A stretch of 64,000 nt of DNA from Flavobacterium sp. UBA6721 (lineage in GTDB: Bacteria > Bacteroidota > Bacteroidia > Flavobacteriales > Flavobacteriaceae): contig DKIJ01000013.1 in NCBI GenBank assembly GCA_002454195.1, forward strand, positions 1-64,000, given 5' to 3'. The position numbers and the translations under genes are program-made. This document shows positions 30,134-39,445 of this stretch, piece after piece (position 1 is the first letter of the stretch; each line of letters starts with the position of its first letter). The notes below the pieces were generated by a model, which saw nothing but the letters and a program-made list of their open reading frames with translations, was not told the DNA's origin and made no database searches.

Positions 30134-30535
30134 TCAGGCGTAAAAAAGAAATTGATGGTATAATTTAAACAATCGCGGTGCATTTGCATCGCATTGATAG
30201 GAAATAGTAGAATTGTTTTTAAAATTCGAAACAGTATTAAAAACAAAACTAGGATTTTCGGTAATAATTAAAGGAGCATCTACTTGAAAAAAGAATGTCT
30301 TTACAGTAGCATTATCAGATTTTTTTTGAAAATGAACAAGCTTATTGGAGCAACAGGAAAGTGTTTTTTTCTTAATTGCACAACATTTTTTTGAATGTTC
30401 AACTGTAGAATACGCAGATTTTATAGTAACATCTGCTATCTTGTTACCACAGTAATGCACCTCAAATGCTAAACCTACATTGGAAACCAATAGTAGGAAA
30501 GCCAAAAACATACCGATGCATTTTCTTAATTTCAT
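30134..30535 (-). CDS. HYC_CC_PP-type cysteine-rich exported protein
   Basis: 133 residues. The N-terminal hydrophobic signal (FLAFLLLVSNVGLAFEVHYC) runs into the conserved HYC triplet, followed by paired cysteines KKCCAIKKK and SCCSNK. The layout fits the HYC_CC_PP family of Bacteroidota, whose members often stand beside copper-linked TonB receptors. Metal binding by the Cys/His set is plausible but not shown. The C-terminal half is unremarkable. First gene of the putative three-gene metal unit. Confidence 0.75.
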   Translation of the reverse strand: MKLRKCIGMFLAFLLLVSNVGLAFEVHYCGNKIADVTIKSAYSTVEHSKKCCAIKKKTLSCCSNKLVHFQKKSDNATVKTFFFQVDAPLIITENPSFVFNTVSNFKNNSTISYQCDANAPRLFKLYHQFLFYA

Positions 30536-30588
30536 GATGCAAAAGTAAAAAAATAAAACGGACTAAAAAATCAAAAGAATGTTAATAC

Positions 30589-31944
30589 CTAAAATTCAAA
30601 CTCCTGCCCCATTAACGGAATTGAACATTTAAATCCGTATTGTTCTGTCATCTTAATTCGTAATTCGTCTGCAGCGTTTGATTCACCATGAACTAAAAAT
30701 ACTTTTTGAGGTCTGTTTTTCAATTCCGATAGCCAATCCAATAAATCAGCTTGATCCCCATGAGCAGAAAACCCTTTTATTTCAACAATTTTAGCTCTCA
30801 CTTTATAATATTCGCCAAAAATCTTAATAGACTTCGCTCCTTCAATTAATTTTCTACCTCGGGTTCCTTCTGCTTGATAACCTACAATTAAAATTGTTGT
30901 CTCAGCTATCCCTATATAATTTTCTAAATAACTTAAAACTCTGCCTCCTGTAATCATTCCGCTTGCAGCAATAACCACCTTTGGTCCTTTATGATTAATC
31001 GCTGCTAAAGTTTCTTCATAATCAGAATTAATCACAAACATTTTACTCATTTCCCGACAATCGTCAAGACTTAGTTTATGCCAATTGGTATTATTAAAAA
31101 AAACTTCAAAAGCCCCTACTCCCATTGGCGAATCAACAACAAAAGGAATATCAGGCAACCTTCCTTCTTTCTTCAATTCCCAAAGTAAAAACATAATACT
31201 TTGAGCCCTTTCTACAGCAAAACTTGGAATAATAACCGTTCCTCCTTTTTTGTACGTTTCTTTGATATGAGTGACTAATTCTAATTTTGGGTCGTTATCT
31301 GGATGCAATCGATCACCATAGGTGCTTTCTAGAAAAACCAAATCAGCCTTTTGGGGCTTCACAGGTGGATGCAATAAAACATCATTATTGCGTCCGATAT
31401 CTCCCGAAAACACTAGCGTTTTCCCTTCTACCTGAACACTGATACTACAGGCCCCTATGATATGTCCTGCCAAAAAATAAGTAGCTTCTATTCCTCCTCC
31501 CAAATTCAAAATCGTATCAGGTGCAACAACAGTGAGTAATGGAAATACTTTTTTAGCCTGATCCACAGTATACAATGGTTCGGCAATTTCATATTTTGAA
31601 GAATTTTTCTGATTGGCTTTCAAAGCATCTTCTTCTTGAATTTTGGCACTATCGATTAAAATTAATTTGGTAATTTCTAAGGTGGGAGCTGTACAATAAA
31701 TTTTACCCGTAAATCCTTGTTCAACTAATCTGGGCAACCAACCACAATGATCTAAATGTCCATGAGTTAATAAAACGAAGTCAATGGTTGATGCCAAAAC
31801 TGGAATGGGTGCCCAATTCAATTCGCGCAAAGGTTTAATTCCTTGAAACAATCCACAATCGACTAAAAAACGAACTTCATCAGTTTCAACTAAAGTTTTA
31901 GAACCTGTTACAGTCCCAGCGGCTCCTATAAATTTAATTTTCAT
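30589..31944 (-). CDS. MBL-fold metallo-hydrolase with beta-CASP and RNA-specificity domain
   Basis: 451 residues from the ATG at 31944 (MKIKFIGAAGTVTGSK). The metallo-beta-lactamase motif HGHLDH (61-66), the beta-CASP segments (FLESTYGDR, PSFAVERAQ, ASGMITGGR) and the RMMBL-type end (GFSAHGDQADLLDW, VHGE) are all present. The set predicts a zinc-dependent ribonuclease like archaeal CPSF2 or YsgA/Ysh1-type proteins. It follows the ATP-cone nuclease gene by 16 bases on the same strand. Confidence 0.9.
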   Translation of the reverse strand: MKIKFIGAAGTVTGSKTLVETDEVRFLVDCGLFQGIKPLRELNWAPIPVLASTIDFVLLTHGHLDHCGWLPRLVEQGFTGKIYCTAPTLEITKLILIDSAKIQEEDALKANQKNSSKYEIAEPLYTVDQAKKVFPLLTVVAPDTILNLGGGIEATYFLAGHIIGACSISVQVEGKTLVFSGDIGRNNDVLLHPPVKPQKADLVFLESTYGDRLHPDNDPKLELVTHIKETYKKGGTVIIPSFAVERAQSIMFLLWELKKEGRLPDIPFVVDSPMGVGAFEVFFNNTNWHKLSLDDCREMSKMFVINSDYEETLAAINHKGPKVVIAASGMITGGRVLSYLENYIGIAETTILIVGYQAEGTRGRKLIEGAKSIKIFGEYYKVRAKIVEIKGFSAHGDQADLLDWLSELKNRPQKVFLVHGESNAADELRIKMTEQYGFKCSIPLMGQEFEF

Positions 31945-31960
31945 AATGTGATTTTTTCCA

Positions 31961-32791
31961 TTAATAACATTTACACAAATCAGCAACTTCTTTCAACACA
32001 TTGTTAATTCGCCCAGAAATAATTCCTATTTCTTTTAAATCAACTTTATTCCCTATCAATTCCTTGACTAGTATAATATCCAGTAATAATAATTTTTCTT
32101 TTTCAGCCTTGGTTAATGTTGTCAAACAAGTAACAGGATACAAACAATCGTGGTTATTTCTGGATTTTAAACTTCGTTTTTCTGGATAATCCCAACTCAA
32201 CAAATTAATCCCAGAACACTCCGCAAAAGCAATTGCATCGGCTGTAAAGCGAGTATTGGTTACAATCCAACAATTGGAAATTTTTTCTTTAGTTGAAAAT
32301 AAAGTAAAACCTTTATGCCTTAAATCATTAAATCGAGAAAAAACATACAAGGGCACTTTTACATCAGATGCTGAATCTCTACCTCCATGAAATTTACATT
32401 CTACCATCGAAACTACATTGTTCTTTTTTATCAATATATCCACCTCATGCATCACACAATTGCCTTGTAAAACTACATTAGTCTTGGTTTCATACTTTTC
32501 AGCTTCAAAAAGTCGGGCAATATATTTTTCAAAATAAAATCCTTCTGGACCTAACATTTCTATTGCTGCTCTAAGATTGTATCGGGCAGCATGCGAATTA
32601 GTATGTTTTTTTAAAAGAGCAAATGCTTTCTTGTAAATATTTTTAGTCGAAATACCATCGTAAATCTCATTACTAATTTCTTTCATAATGGATTCAGCTG
32701 TAAATACATCTGCACCTGATTTCAAAAGAGAGCTTGTAAGTTTATCCGGATTAAAATCGACTACTGCACCTGAATGCTTAACTATTTTCAT
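31961..32791 (-). CDS. ATP-cone domain fused to PD-(D/E)XK nuclease
   Basis: 276 residues from the ATG at 32791 (MKIVKHSGAVVDF). Residues 1-85 look like an ATP-cone nucleotide-sensing domain as in ribonucleotide reductase. Residues 86-200 carry an Mrr-like nuclease core: GFYFEKYIARLFEAEKY with Glu 88, EVDIL with Asp 118, and VECKF with Glu 131 and Lys 133. That is a complete PD-(D/E)XK triad. The combination suggests a nuclease controlled by ATP/dATP; substrate unknown. It is followed closely by the beta-CASP metallo-hydrolase gene, suggesting joint function. Confidence 0.8.
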   Translation of the reverse strand: MKIVKHSGAVVDFNPDKLTSSLLKSGADVFTAESIMKEISNEIYDGISTKNIYKKAFALLKKHTNSHAARYNLRAAIEMLGPEGFYFEKYIARLFEAEKYETKTNVVLQGNCVMHEVDILIKKNNVVSMVECKFHGGRDSASDVKVPLYVFSRFNDLRHKGFTLFSTKEKISNCWIVTNTRFTADAIAFAECSGINLLSWDYPEKRSLKSRNNHDCLYPVTCLTTLTKAEKEKLLLLDIILVKELIGNKVDLKEIGIISGRINNVLKEVADLCKCY

Positions 32792-32848
32792 ATCGCTATA
32801 ATTTCTTATTAACCAACCCAATAACTTACTTAAAGTTACACAATTAAA

Positions 32849-33292
32849 TTAAGAATTTCGCTTTTGAAAATAAAATCCAGGAATAAAAAGTAAAACAAAA
32901 ATAGGCTGAATCAGAAACCTTCGAACATAAAAAAGCAGTAAATTATTTTCAGAACCATAAATATGGATAACTAAAAACATTGTTATCAGTAACAAAACGA
33001 AGGCTATTGAATATAAAAAAACCGAAAACCGAATCATCATTCGATCTTTGAAAATAACATAAATTAATCCTAATGAAATTCCCGTATTCAAACTATATCG
33101 AAACAATAAATTTAGAATTAACTTAAAAGTATCAAACTCGGGCAATGGTAAATTATTAAAATCGCTTTTAAAATAGTCAAAGAACGGATCATAAAACAGG
33201 ATATTTTCATAAAATCGTACCAAAACAAAACAAAGCAATAAGCTGAAAGCAACAAACAACCTTACTACTATTGGAAAATATTTATTTTGCAT
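32849..33292 (-). CDS. Exosortase F system-associated membrane protein
   Basis: 147 residues with four hydrophobic segments (about 8-26, 60-80, 92-115 and 122-142). Position and shape fit the small membrane protein that accompanies XrtF in Flavobacteriaceae. Its start overlaps the last 11 bases of xrtF. Biochemical role unknown; family assignment rests mainly on context and topology. Confidence 0.72.
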   Translation of the reverse strand: MQNKYFPIVVRLFVAFSLLLCFVLVRFYENILFYDPFFDYFKSDFNNLPLPEFDTFKLILNLLFRYSLNTGISLGLIYVIFKDRMMIRFSVFLYSIAFVLLLITMFLVIHIYGSENNLLLFYVRRFLIQPIFVLLFIPGFYFQKRNS

Positions 33293-33836
33293 ACAAAGAA
33301 AATTTATTGACCCAAACTACCCACAAAACAAAAACTACCCCATAAATAAAAAGAGGAAAAACAACATCATGCAAAATAGTTTTATGTTGAGGCAACCAAT
33401 ACAAAGCAGAACACAATAATGCAATTCGAACCACATTTAGAGCATAAATAAAAATACTTCCTCCTAAAACATACAACAAAGTTGGTTTTAATTTACCCGA
33501 AAAAGCAACAATAAATGAAACAAATAAGATAATTACACTTACAGAATTACACCCTTCAATCATTTTAGCAACCACTAACTGATTGTATTCCAATAAAATT
33601 AAAGCTTTTTTAGGAGTATTTAGAACCAAAAAATCAACTTGAAAAAACCGAAGTAATTGTTCGGTATTATGAGCTACAAAACGAGTAACAACATCTACCG
33701 AATCGACATCATAACTAGACAAATAGGCTTGATAAACCAACGTTAAAACCAGATAAGTCAAGAAAAACTTGGTCAAAAAAATCAAAAAGGGACGATATAG
33801 AATGAGGTATTTTTTCAAGTTTATGATTTTTATCAA
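33282..33836 (-). CDS. xrtF: Exosortase family protein XrtF
   Basis: 184 residues, multi-pass membrane protein. The exosortase catalytic triad is visible: Cys 96 in MIEGCNSVS, Arg 137 in ALNVVRIAL and His 156 in TILHDVVFP. XrtF cleaves C-terminal PEP-CTERM-like signals on exported proteins in Flavobacteria. The frame opens with TTG at 33836; a second TTG at 33818 would give the start MKKYLILYRP, typical for the family, so the exact start is open. No cargo protein is recognised in this window. Confidence 0.85.
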   Translation of the reverse strand: MIKIINLKKYLILYRPFLIFLTKFFLTYLVLTLVYQAYLSSYDVDSVDVVTRFVAHNTEQLLRFFQVDFLVLNTPKKALILLEYNQLVVAKMIEGCNSVSVIILFVSFIVAFSGKLKPTLLYVLGGSIFIYALNVVRIALLCSALYWLPQHKTILHDVVFPLFIYGVVFVLWVVWVNKFSLYAK

Positions 33837-33895
33837 AATTATAACTTTTTCAAATGCTATTTTGAAATACTTTTGTCATAATCAAAAACTAAAAA

Positions 33896-34351
33896 ATGGA
33901 TTTTTCAAAACTACATCCTAATGTAATTTCAATTATTGAAAACAAAATGCTTAAAAGAGACGAAAAACTTTTAGCTATTTGTGAATTATTAAATCAAAAT
34001 GTACCCTATTATAACTGGGTAGGGTTCTATTTTGCCAATCATGAAACACAAACACTACATTTAGGCCCTTACGTAGGCGCACCAACTGACCATAAGGTTA
34101 TCCCTTTTGGAAAAGGGATTTGCGGTCAAGTTGCAGTTTCTAACAATAACTTTGTTGTTCCCGATGTCTCCGCACAGGACAATTACATCGCCTGTAGTTT
34201 TACCGTAAAATCAGAAATTGTGGTTCCTTTATTTGTAAACGGAATAAACATAGGACAAATCGACATTGACAGCCATGAAATAGATCCTTTTACATCTGAA
34301 GATGAACGTTTCTTAGAATTTGTAAATCAACAAGTAGCTCAATTATTTTAA
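33896..34351 (+). CDS. GAF-domain protein, free methionine-(R)-sulfoxide reductase-like
   Basis: 151 residues consisting of one GAF domain. The fRMsr pattern is recognisable: GFYF near residue 43, FGKGICGQVA (Cys 76), VVPDVSAQDNYIACSF (Cys 100), then KSEIVVPLF. Well-studied fRMsr enzymes use three cysteines; the first, expected near residue 65 (GAPTDHK here), is absent. Activity may use only the two remaining cysteines, or the protein may be a GAF ligand sensor. A -7-like TACTTTTG lies at 33868-33875, 20 bases before the ATG. It is divergent from xrtF. Confidence 0.82.
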   Translation: MDFSKLHPNVISIIENKMLKRDEKLLAICELLNQNVPYYNWVGFYFANHETQTLHLGPYVGAPTDHKVIPFGKGICGQVAVSNNNFVVPDVSAQDNYIACSFTVKSEIVVPLFVNGINIGQIDIDSHEIDPFTSEDERFLEFVNQQVAQLF

Positions 34352-34376
34352 AAAGTTAAATTAACAACTGCAAATA

Positions 34377-34406
34377 TTGCCGATTCAAAATAAAGTATTA
34401 CTTTTG
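34377..34406 (+). promoter_or_regulatory. Promoter of rpsO
   Basis: -33 TTG at 34377-34379 and -7 TACTTTTG at 34399-34406, spacing 19. It gives a leader of about 50 bases for rpsO. Confidence 0.72.
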
Positions 34407-34462
34407 CTGCCGTCTTACAATAAATGTACGACATACATAAAAATCATTTAAATAATATTAGC

Positions 34463-34732
34463 ATGTATTTAACTAAAGAAGGAAAAGCGGAAATTTTCGC
34501 TCAACACGGAGGAAAAGCAGAAAACACTGGTTCTGCAGAAGGACAAATCGCTTTGTTCTCATTCAGAATCAACCACTTGACTGAGCACTTAAAAAGAAAT
34601 CGTCACGATTACAACACTGAGCGTTCACTAGTGAAATTAGTAGGTAAAAGAAGATCTTTGCTTGACTACTTGAAAAAGAAAGATATCAACAGATATCGTG
34701 AAATCATCAAAGTATTGGGTATCAGAAAATAA
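34463..34732 (+). CDS. rpsO: 30S ribosomal protein S15
   Basis: 89 residues, exactly the family length, from the ATG at 34463 (MYLTKEGKAEIF). Conserved TGSAEGQIALFSFRINHLT and RSLVKLVGKRRSLLDYLKK are visible. It binds 16S rRNA early in small-subunit assembly. An upstream in-frame ATG (34424) would add 13 residues not found in S15. A terminator follows, then pnp; the rpsO-pnp order is common in bacteria. Confidence 0.97.
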   Translation: MYLTKEGKAEIFAQHGGKAENTGSAEGQIALFSFRINHLTEHLKRNRHDYNTERSLVKLVGKRRSLLDYLKKKDINRYREIIKVLGIRK

Positions 34733-34740
34733 TCAATACA

Positions 34741-34770
34741 AAAAAGAGGTGCGCAAGTACCTCTTTTTGT
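34741..34770 (+). terminator. Terminator between rpsO and pnp
   Basis: Stem AAAAAGAGGT / ACCTCTTTTT with a T-rich tail. The remaining leader to pnp (34771-35011) is AT-rich and shows no other recognised element. Confidence 0.8.
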
Positions 34771-35011
34771 TTTTTAAAATATTTCAATAATTCTCATCCA
34801 GAATTATTTTAAAACCATTAAGAAATTAAGAAAGTTAAGATTTAAAAAACTTAATAAAACTAAATTGCTTAATTGTAAATAAAAAAACCTTAATCGTTTA
34901 TTTAATATTTTTAAGGTTCAAACAATAAAAAAAAGTTTGGTTTTTCATTGGACACAACAACTACAACAACACAACTATCGTCCGTAGTATAACCAAAACA
35001 AAGGAAAATTT

Positions 35012-37156
35012 ATGATTCCACAAGTAAAACAAGAAATTATCGATTTAGGAGATGGAAGAAGCATCTCAATCGAAACTGGTAAATTAGCCAAACAAGCTGA
35101 CGGTTCAGTAGTAGTGCGTTTAGGAAACTGTATGTTGCTTGCAACTGCAGTATCTGCAAGAACTGCTAACCCAGGTGTTGACTTTTTACCATTAACGGTA
35201 GATTACCGTGAAAAATTTGCTGCAGCAGGTCGTTTCCCTGGAGGTTTCTTCAAAAGAGAAGCACGTCCAAGCGACAGCGAAGTATTAACAATGCGTTTAG
35301 TTGACCGTGTATTACGTCCACTTTTCCCAGATGATTACCACGCTGAAACTCAGGTAATGATTCAGTTAATGTCTCATGACGACAACGTTATACCAGACGC
35401 TTTAGCTGGATTAGCAGCATCAGCAGCATTAGCTGTATCTGATATTCCATTTTACAATTTAATTTCTGAAGTACGTGTTGCACGTATTGATGGTAAATTG
35501 GTTATCAACCCTAGCAGAGCAGAATTAGAAAAATCAGACATCGATATGATGATTGGGGCTTCTATGGATTCTGTTGCGATGGTAGAAGGTGAAATGAAAG
35601 AGATTTCAGAAGCCGAAATGATTGAAGCAATTAAATTTGCTCACGAAGCGATCAAAGTTCAAATTCTTGCGCAACAACGTTTAAGAGCTGCATTAGGAAA
35701 TCCTGAATACAGAACTTACGAAGGTGAAGTAGAAGACGAAGCAGTTTACGCAAAAGTAAAAGCGGCCGCTTATGACAAATGCTATGCAATTGCTCAGGAA
35801 GCTTCAGGAAAAAGCGAAAGAGGAGAAAAATTTGCTGCTGTAAAAGAAGAAGCAAAAGCTCTATTTACAGAAGAAGAATATGCTGAAAATGCTGACTTAG
35901 CAGGATTAGTTGGCAAATATTTCTACAAAACAAATAAAGAAGCGGTTCGTAACGTAATCCTTGAAAAAGGACTTCGTTTAGACGGTAGAAAAACAACAGA
36001 AATCAGACCAATCTGGTGCGAAACGGATTACTTACCATCAGTTCATGGTTCTTCTTTATTTACACGTGGAGAAACTCAGGCTTTAGCCACTGTTACTCTT
36101 GGAACTTCAAGAGAGGCTAACCAAATTGACTCTCCATCTGAACAAGGAGAAGAAAAATTCTACTTACACTACAACTTCCCTCCATTCTCAACTGGTGAAG
36201 CTAAACCTTTAAGAGGAACTTCAAGAAGAGAGGTTGGACACGGAAACTTAGCACAACGTGCTTTAAAAAATATGATTCCTGCAGATTGCCCTTACACCAT
36301 CCGTGTGGTTTCTGAAGTATTAGAATCGAATGGTTCATCTTCTATGGCTACCGTATGTGCAGGAACAATGGCATTAATGGATGCTGGAGTTCAAATGGTT
36401 AAACCAGTTTCTGGAATTGCAATGGGATTAATCACTGACGGAGAAAAATTCGCAGTATTATCAGATATCTTAGGAGATGAAGATCACTTAGGAGATATGG
36501 ACTTTAAAGTAACCGGAACTGCAGACGGTATTACGGCTTGCCAAATGGACATCAAAATCGAAGGATTGCGTTATGACATTATGGAACAAGCTTTAGCTCA
36601 AGCTCGTGATGGACGTTTACACATTTTAGGAAAATTAACTGAAACTATCGCTGCTCCTAGAGAAGATGTTAAGGCTCATGCTCCTAAAATCATCACTAGA
36701 ACTATCCCTGGAAGTTACATTGGAGCATTAATAGGACCTGGTGGAAAAGTGATTCAAGATTTACAAAAAGCAACAGGTACTACTATCGTTATTAACGAAG
36801 TAGACGAACAAGGTGTAGTTGAAATTTTAGGAACTGATCCAGCTGGAATTAAAGCGGTATTAGCTAAAATTGACTCCATCACTTTCAAACCTCAAATGGG
36901 TGAAGCTTACGAAGTAAAAGTAGTTAAAATGCTAGATTTTGGTGCGGTTGTAGAATATACTGCTGCTCCAGGAAACGAAGTTTTATTACACGTATCTGAG
37001 TTGGCTTGGGAACGTACCGAAAACGTTGCTGATGTAGTTAAAATGGGCGATGTATTCCAAGTAAAATACTTAGGAATCGACCCTAAAACTAAAAAAGAGA
37101 AAGTGTCTAAAAAAGCACTTGTACCTCGTCCTCCACGTGAGGCTAAACAAGAGTAA
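35012..37156 (+). CDS. pnp: Polyribonucleotide nucleotidyltransferase (PNPase)
   Basis: 714 residues. Two RNase PH-like domains (about 1-220 and 320-540) flank an all-helical PNPase domain. [33 protein letters not shown] phrases and [12 protein letters not shown] with the phosphorolytic acidic residues are present. A KH domain ([18 protein letters not shown], about 565) and an S1 domain (about 632-700, ending [11 protein letters not shown]) follow. The enzyme degrades RNA 3' to 5' using phosphate. Strong terminator at 37191. Confidence 0.97.
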   Translation: MIPQVKQEIIDLGDGRSISIETGKLAKQADGSVVVRLGNCMLLATAVSARTANPGVDFLPLTVDYREKFAAAGRFPGGFFKREARPSDSEVLTMRLVDRVLRPLFPDDYHAETQVMIQLMSHDDNVIPDALAGLAASAALAVSDIPFYNLISEVRVARIDGKLVINPSRAELEKSDIDMMIGASMDSVAMVEGEMKEISEAEMIEAIKFAHEAIKVQILAQQRLRAALGNPEYRTYEGEVEDEAVYAKVKAAAYDKCYAIAQEASGKSERGEKFAAVKEEAKALFTEEEYAENADLAGLVGKYFYKTNKEAVRNVILEKGLRLDGRKTTEIRPIWCETDYLPSVHGSSLFTRGETQALATVTLGTSREANQIDSPSEQGEEKFYLHYNFPPFSTGEAKPLRGTSRREVGHGNLAQRALKNMIPADCPYTIRVVSEVLESNGSSSMATVCAGTMALMDAGVQMVKPVSGIAMGLITDGEKFAVLSDILGDEDHLGDMDFKVTGTADGITACQMDIKIEGLRYDIMEQALAQARDGRLHILGKLTETIAAPREDVKAHAPKIITRTIPGSYIGALIGPGGKVIQDLQKATGTTIVINEVDEQGVVEILGTDPAGIKAVLAKIDSITFKPQMGEAYEVKVVKMLDFGAVVEYTAAPGNEVLLHVSELAWERTENVADVVKMGDVFQVKYLGIDPKTKKEKVSKKALVPRPPREAKQE

Positions 37157-37190
37157 TCAGATCTTAGTTTACTAAAGGTTTATTATAGGA

Positions 37191-37222
37191 AACCCGTTCG
37201 CCCTGACGAACGGGTTTTTTTT
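37191..37222 (+). terminator. Terminator after pnp
   Basis: GC-rich stem AACCCGTTCG / CGAACGGGTT with an eight-T tail, 34 bases after the pnp stop. Confidence 0.9.
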
Positions 37223-37307
37223 GATTAAAAAGTGACAATTATTTTTTTAGCTATAATTCTCATAAAAAACATATCTTTATTGTTTTTAATCTTAAAAAAT
37301 ACTCACT

Positions 37308-37700
37308 ATGCCTTTAAAAGTTGTTCAAATCTCACAAATAAACCAAGTGCCTTTTATTATTTCAAATGCAAATGAGGCCAGTTATCCATTATCACCTTTA
37401 GTATCTACCAATTTATTCACTCCGGCAAATGGCGACCAAATTTTAAAAATCAGAGTCACACTTTACATTGATGCTGCCGATAAAGAATTACCTTGGGTAG
37501 AACCTAATCCAGAAGAAATTGACAATTCATTGCAATTGTATTTTGATTACAACTATCAAGAAGAAAAACCAGTAAGTTTAAATGTTTGGTATATGGAGTT
37601 GGATTACTCCTCTGACAACTTAACAGAAATAACAAGTATTACATCGTATTTAAAAGATATTGATCCAGAAACTTCTAAGGGAACCACAACAAAAATATAA
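37308..37700 (+). CDS. Hypothetical protein (130 residues)
   Basis: A soluble acidic protein without signal peptide or membrane segment. Hydrophobic and beta-prone stretches alternate (ILKIRVTLYID, LQLYFDYNY, LNVWYMELDYSS). No family is recognised. It ends eight bases before the histidine kinase gene on the same strand, so it is probably co-transcribed with the two-component pair. A modulator or partner role is possible but not shown. Confidence 0.65.
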   Translation: MPLKVVQISQINQVPFIISNANEASYPLSPLVSTNLFTPANGDQILKIRVTLYIDAADKELPWVEPNPEEIDNSLQLYFDYNYQEEKPVSLNVWYMELDYSSDNLTEITSITSYLKDIDPETSKGTTTKI

Positions 37701-37708
37701 TTGAATTA

Positions 37709-39445
37709 ATGTTCAAAAAAAAACATTTTTTTATTTCTTTTCTATTGCTTTTTTCACTTGTTTCTTTTACACAGGGAAAACCATATTCCAATACAACTGT
37801 AAAATATTTTTTTGAAAAAAAAGCAATAAAATTTAAATCTAAAACCAACTTCAGAAAAGCCCAATTCTTTTTCATGCAAAAGAATTGGGATTCTACTTTG
37901 GTATATTCAATGAAACAAATAAACACAGATAATAATAAAGAATTAGCTGATTATTGCCATTATTTTAGAAGTAACGCTTTCTATAATAAAAGCCTCTATA
38001 AAGAAAGTAAAAAAGAATCGCTATTAATGTCCGATGCCAAAGAAATCTATCCTTTAAAAAACATAATGTTAGGAAAGGCTTCTTTAGAATTAAGAGAATT
38101 TGAACAAGCACTTATATACTATAAAAAAGTAGAAAAATTACCAAAAATAGTAAATGTTTTATATAGTAATATTGATATATATGAAGGGTTAGGCTTAACA
38201 TATCTATTTCTTAATCAAATGAAAAAAGCTCAAGAATATCTTCATAAAAATTTAGCGTTAAGAAAAAAAGAAAAAAATATTGAAGGAATCTATTCAGCTT
38301 ACACGATGGTTGCTAATTTATATTTCATGCAAGACAAAAATCAACTAGCTTATAATTATTTCAAAAAAGCATATTTCGTAACTCAAAATATTAATGACTT
38401 TGAAAAAAAAGCAATTGCTGTAAAAAACATGTCTGTTGTCGAAGAATACAGAGGCAACTACAAACAAGCTTTAGTATATAGAAAAGAAACAGAACAATGG
38501 AAAGATTCCCTCAACAATCAAAACAAAATATGGGCTGTTGCTGATTTTGAGAAAAAATTTGCTGTCGCTCAAAAGCAAAAACAAATTAAAGTTCTTAAAG
38601 TCGAAAACGAACTAAAAGCCACCCAAAGAAACGTATTTTTGTATTCCTCAATAATTTTATTAATTCTCATATTAATTGGAACTTATCTTTATGCACAAAA
38701 AATAAAAAACGAAAAAATTATCCTTTTACAAAAAAACAAACTCAACGAACTTAATACCACTAAAGATCAATTATTTTCTATTGTCAGTCATGATTTACGC
38801 TCTTCTGTCAATGCTTTAAAAACAAGTAATTCCAAACTAATAGAATCTTTAGAAAATAAAAACTACAATGAACTAGACCAACTCCTACATACCAATAGTG
38901 GTATAGCTAACGGAGCTTATAGTTTGCTTGACAACCTATTACACTGGGCCTTATTACAAACCAAACAATTGTATTTTCATAAAGAATCTGTGCATTTGTA
39001 TTCTATCGTACAACAAATTGAATACAACTACAAAGCCTTGCTATCAGACAAAGCCATTGTGTTTGAAAACAGGGTTTCTAAAAACAATTTCATCAACGTA
39101 GATTTGGATTCGCTCAAAATTATTCTTAGAAATTTACTCGATAATGCCATTAAATTTTCGAATGAAAAAGGTTTAATAAAAATATACACCGAAGATACTG
39201 AAACAAACTTTTGTCGTTGTATAATTGAAGACAACGGTATCGGAATGAGCGCCAATACCATTAGCGAATTACTGAGCGATAGTGAATTATTGGCTAAGAA
39301 AAAAAACTCCGAAATAATAGGAACTGGTTTAGGTATGCAATTGTGCAAACAAATGGTTAAGAAAAATGGAGGTTCACTGACTATAGAAAGCGAATTGAAT
39401 AAAGGAACAAAAATGATACTTTTGTTACCTAAAATAAAAGCATAA
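37709..39445 (+). CDS. TPR-containing sensor histidine kinase
   Basis: 578 residues. A signal peptide (FFISFLLLFSLVSFTQG) leads into a periplasmic region of five or so TPR units (about 50-290). One transmembrane helix follows (about 311-330). The cytoplasmic kinase core has the H box FSIVSHDLRSSVNAL (His 361), N box LRNLLDNAIKFSNEKG, G1 EDNGIGMS and G2 GTGLGMQLCKQM. This class is typical of Bacteroidota kinases that signal to LytTR regulators. The stop codon shares one base with the start of the regulator gene, so the two are translationally coupled. Confidence 0.93.
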   Translation: MFKKKHFFISFLLLFSLVSFTQGKPYSNTTVKYFFEKKAIKFKSKTNFRKAQFFFMQKNWDSTLVYSMKQINTDNNKELADYCHYFRSNAFYNKSLYKESKKESLLMSDAKEIYPLKNIMLGKASLELREFEQALIYYKKVEKLPKIVNVLYSNIDIYEGLGLTYLFLNQMKKAQEYLHKNLALRKKEKNIEGIYSAYTMVANLYFMQDKNQLAYNYFKKAYFVTQNINDFEKKAIAVKNMSVVEEYRGNYKQALVYRKETEQWKDSLNNQNKIWAVADFEKKFAVAQKQKQIKVLKVENELKATQRNVFLYSSIILLILILIGTYLYAQKIKNEKIILLQKNKLNELNTTKDQLFSIVSHDLRSSVNALKTSNSKLIESLENKNYNELDQLLHTNSGIANGAYSLLDNLLHWALLQTKQLYFHKESVHLYSIVQQIEYNYKALLSDKAIVFENRVSKNNFINVDLDSLKIILRNLLDNAIKFSNEKGLIKIYTEDTETNFCRCIIEDNGIGMSANTISELLSDSELLAKKKNSEIIGTGLGMQLCKQMVKKNGGSLTIESELNKGTKMILLLPKIKA

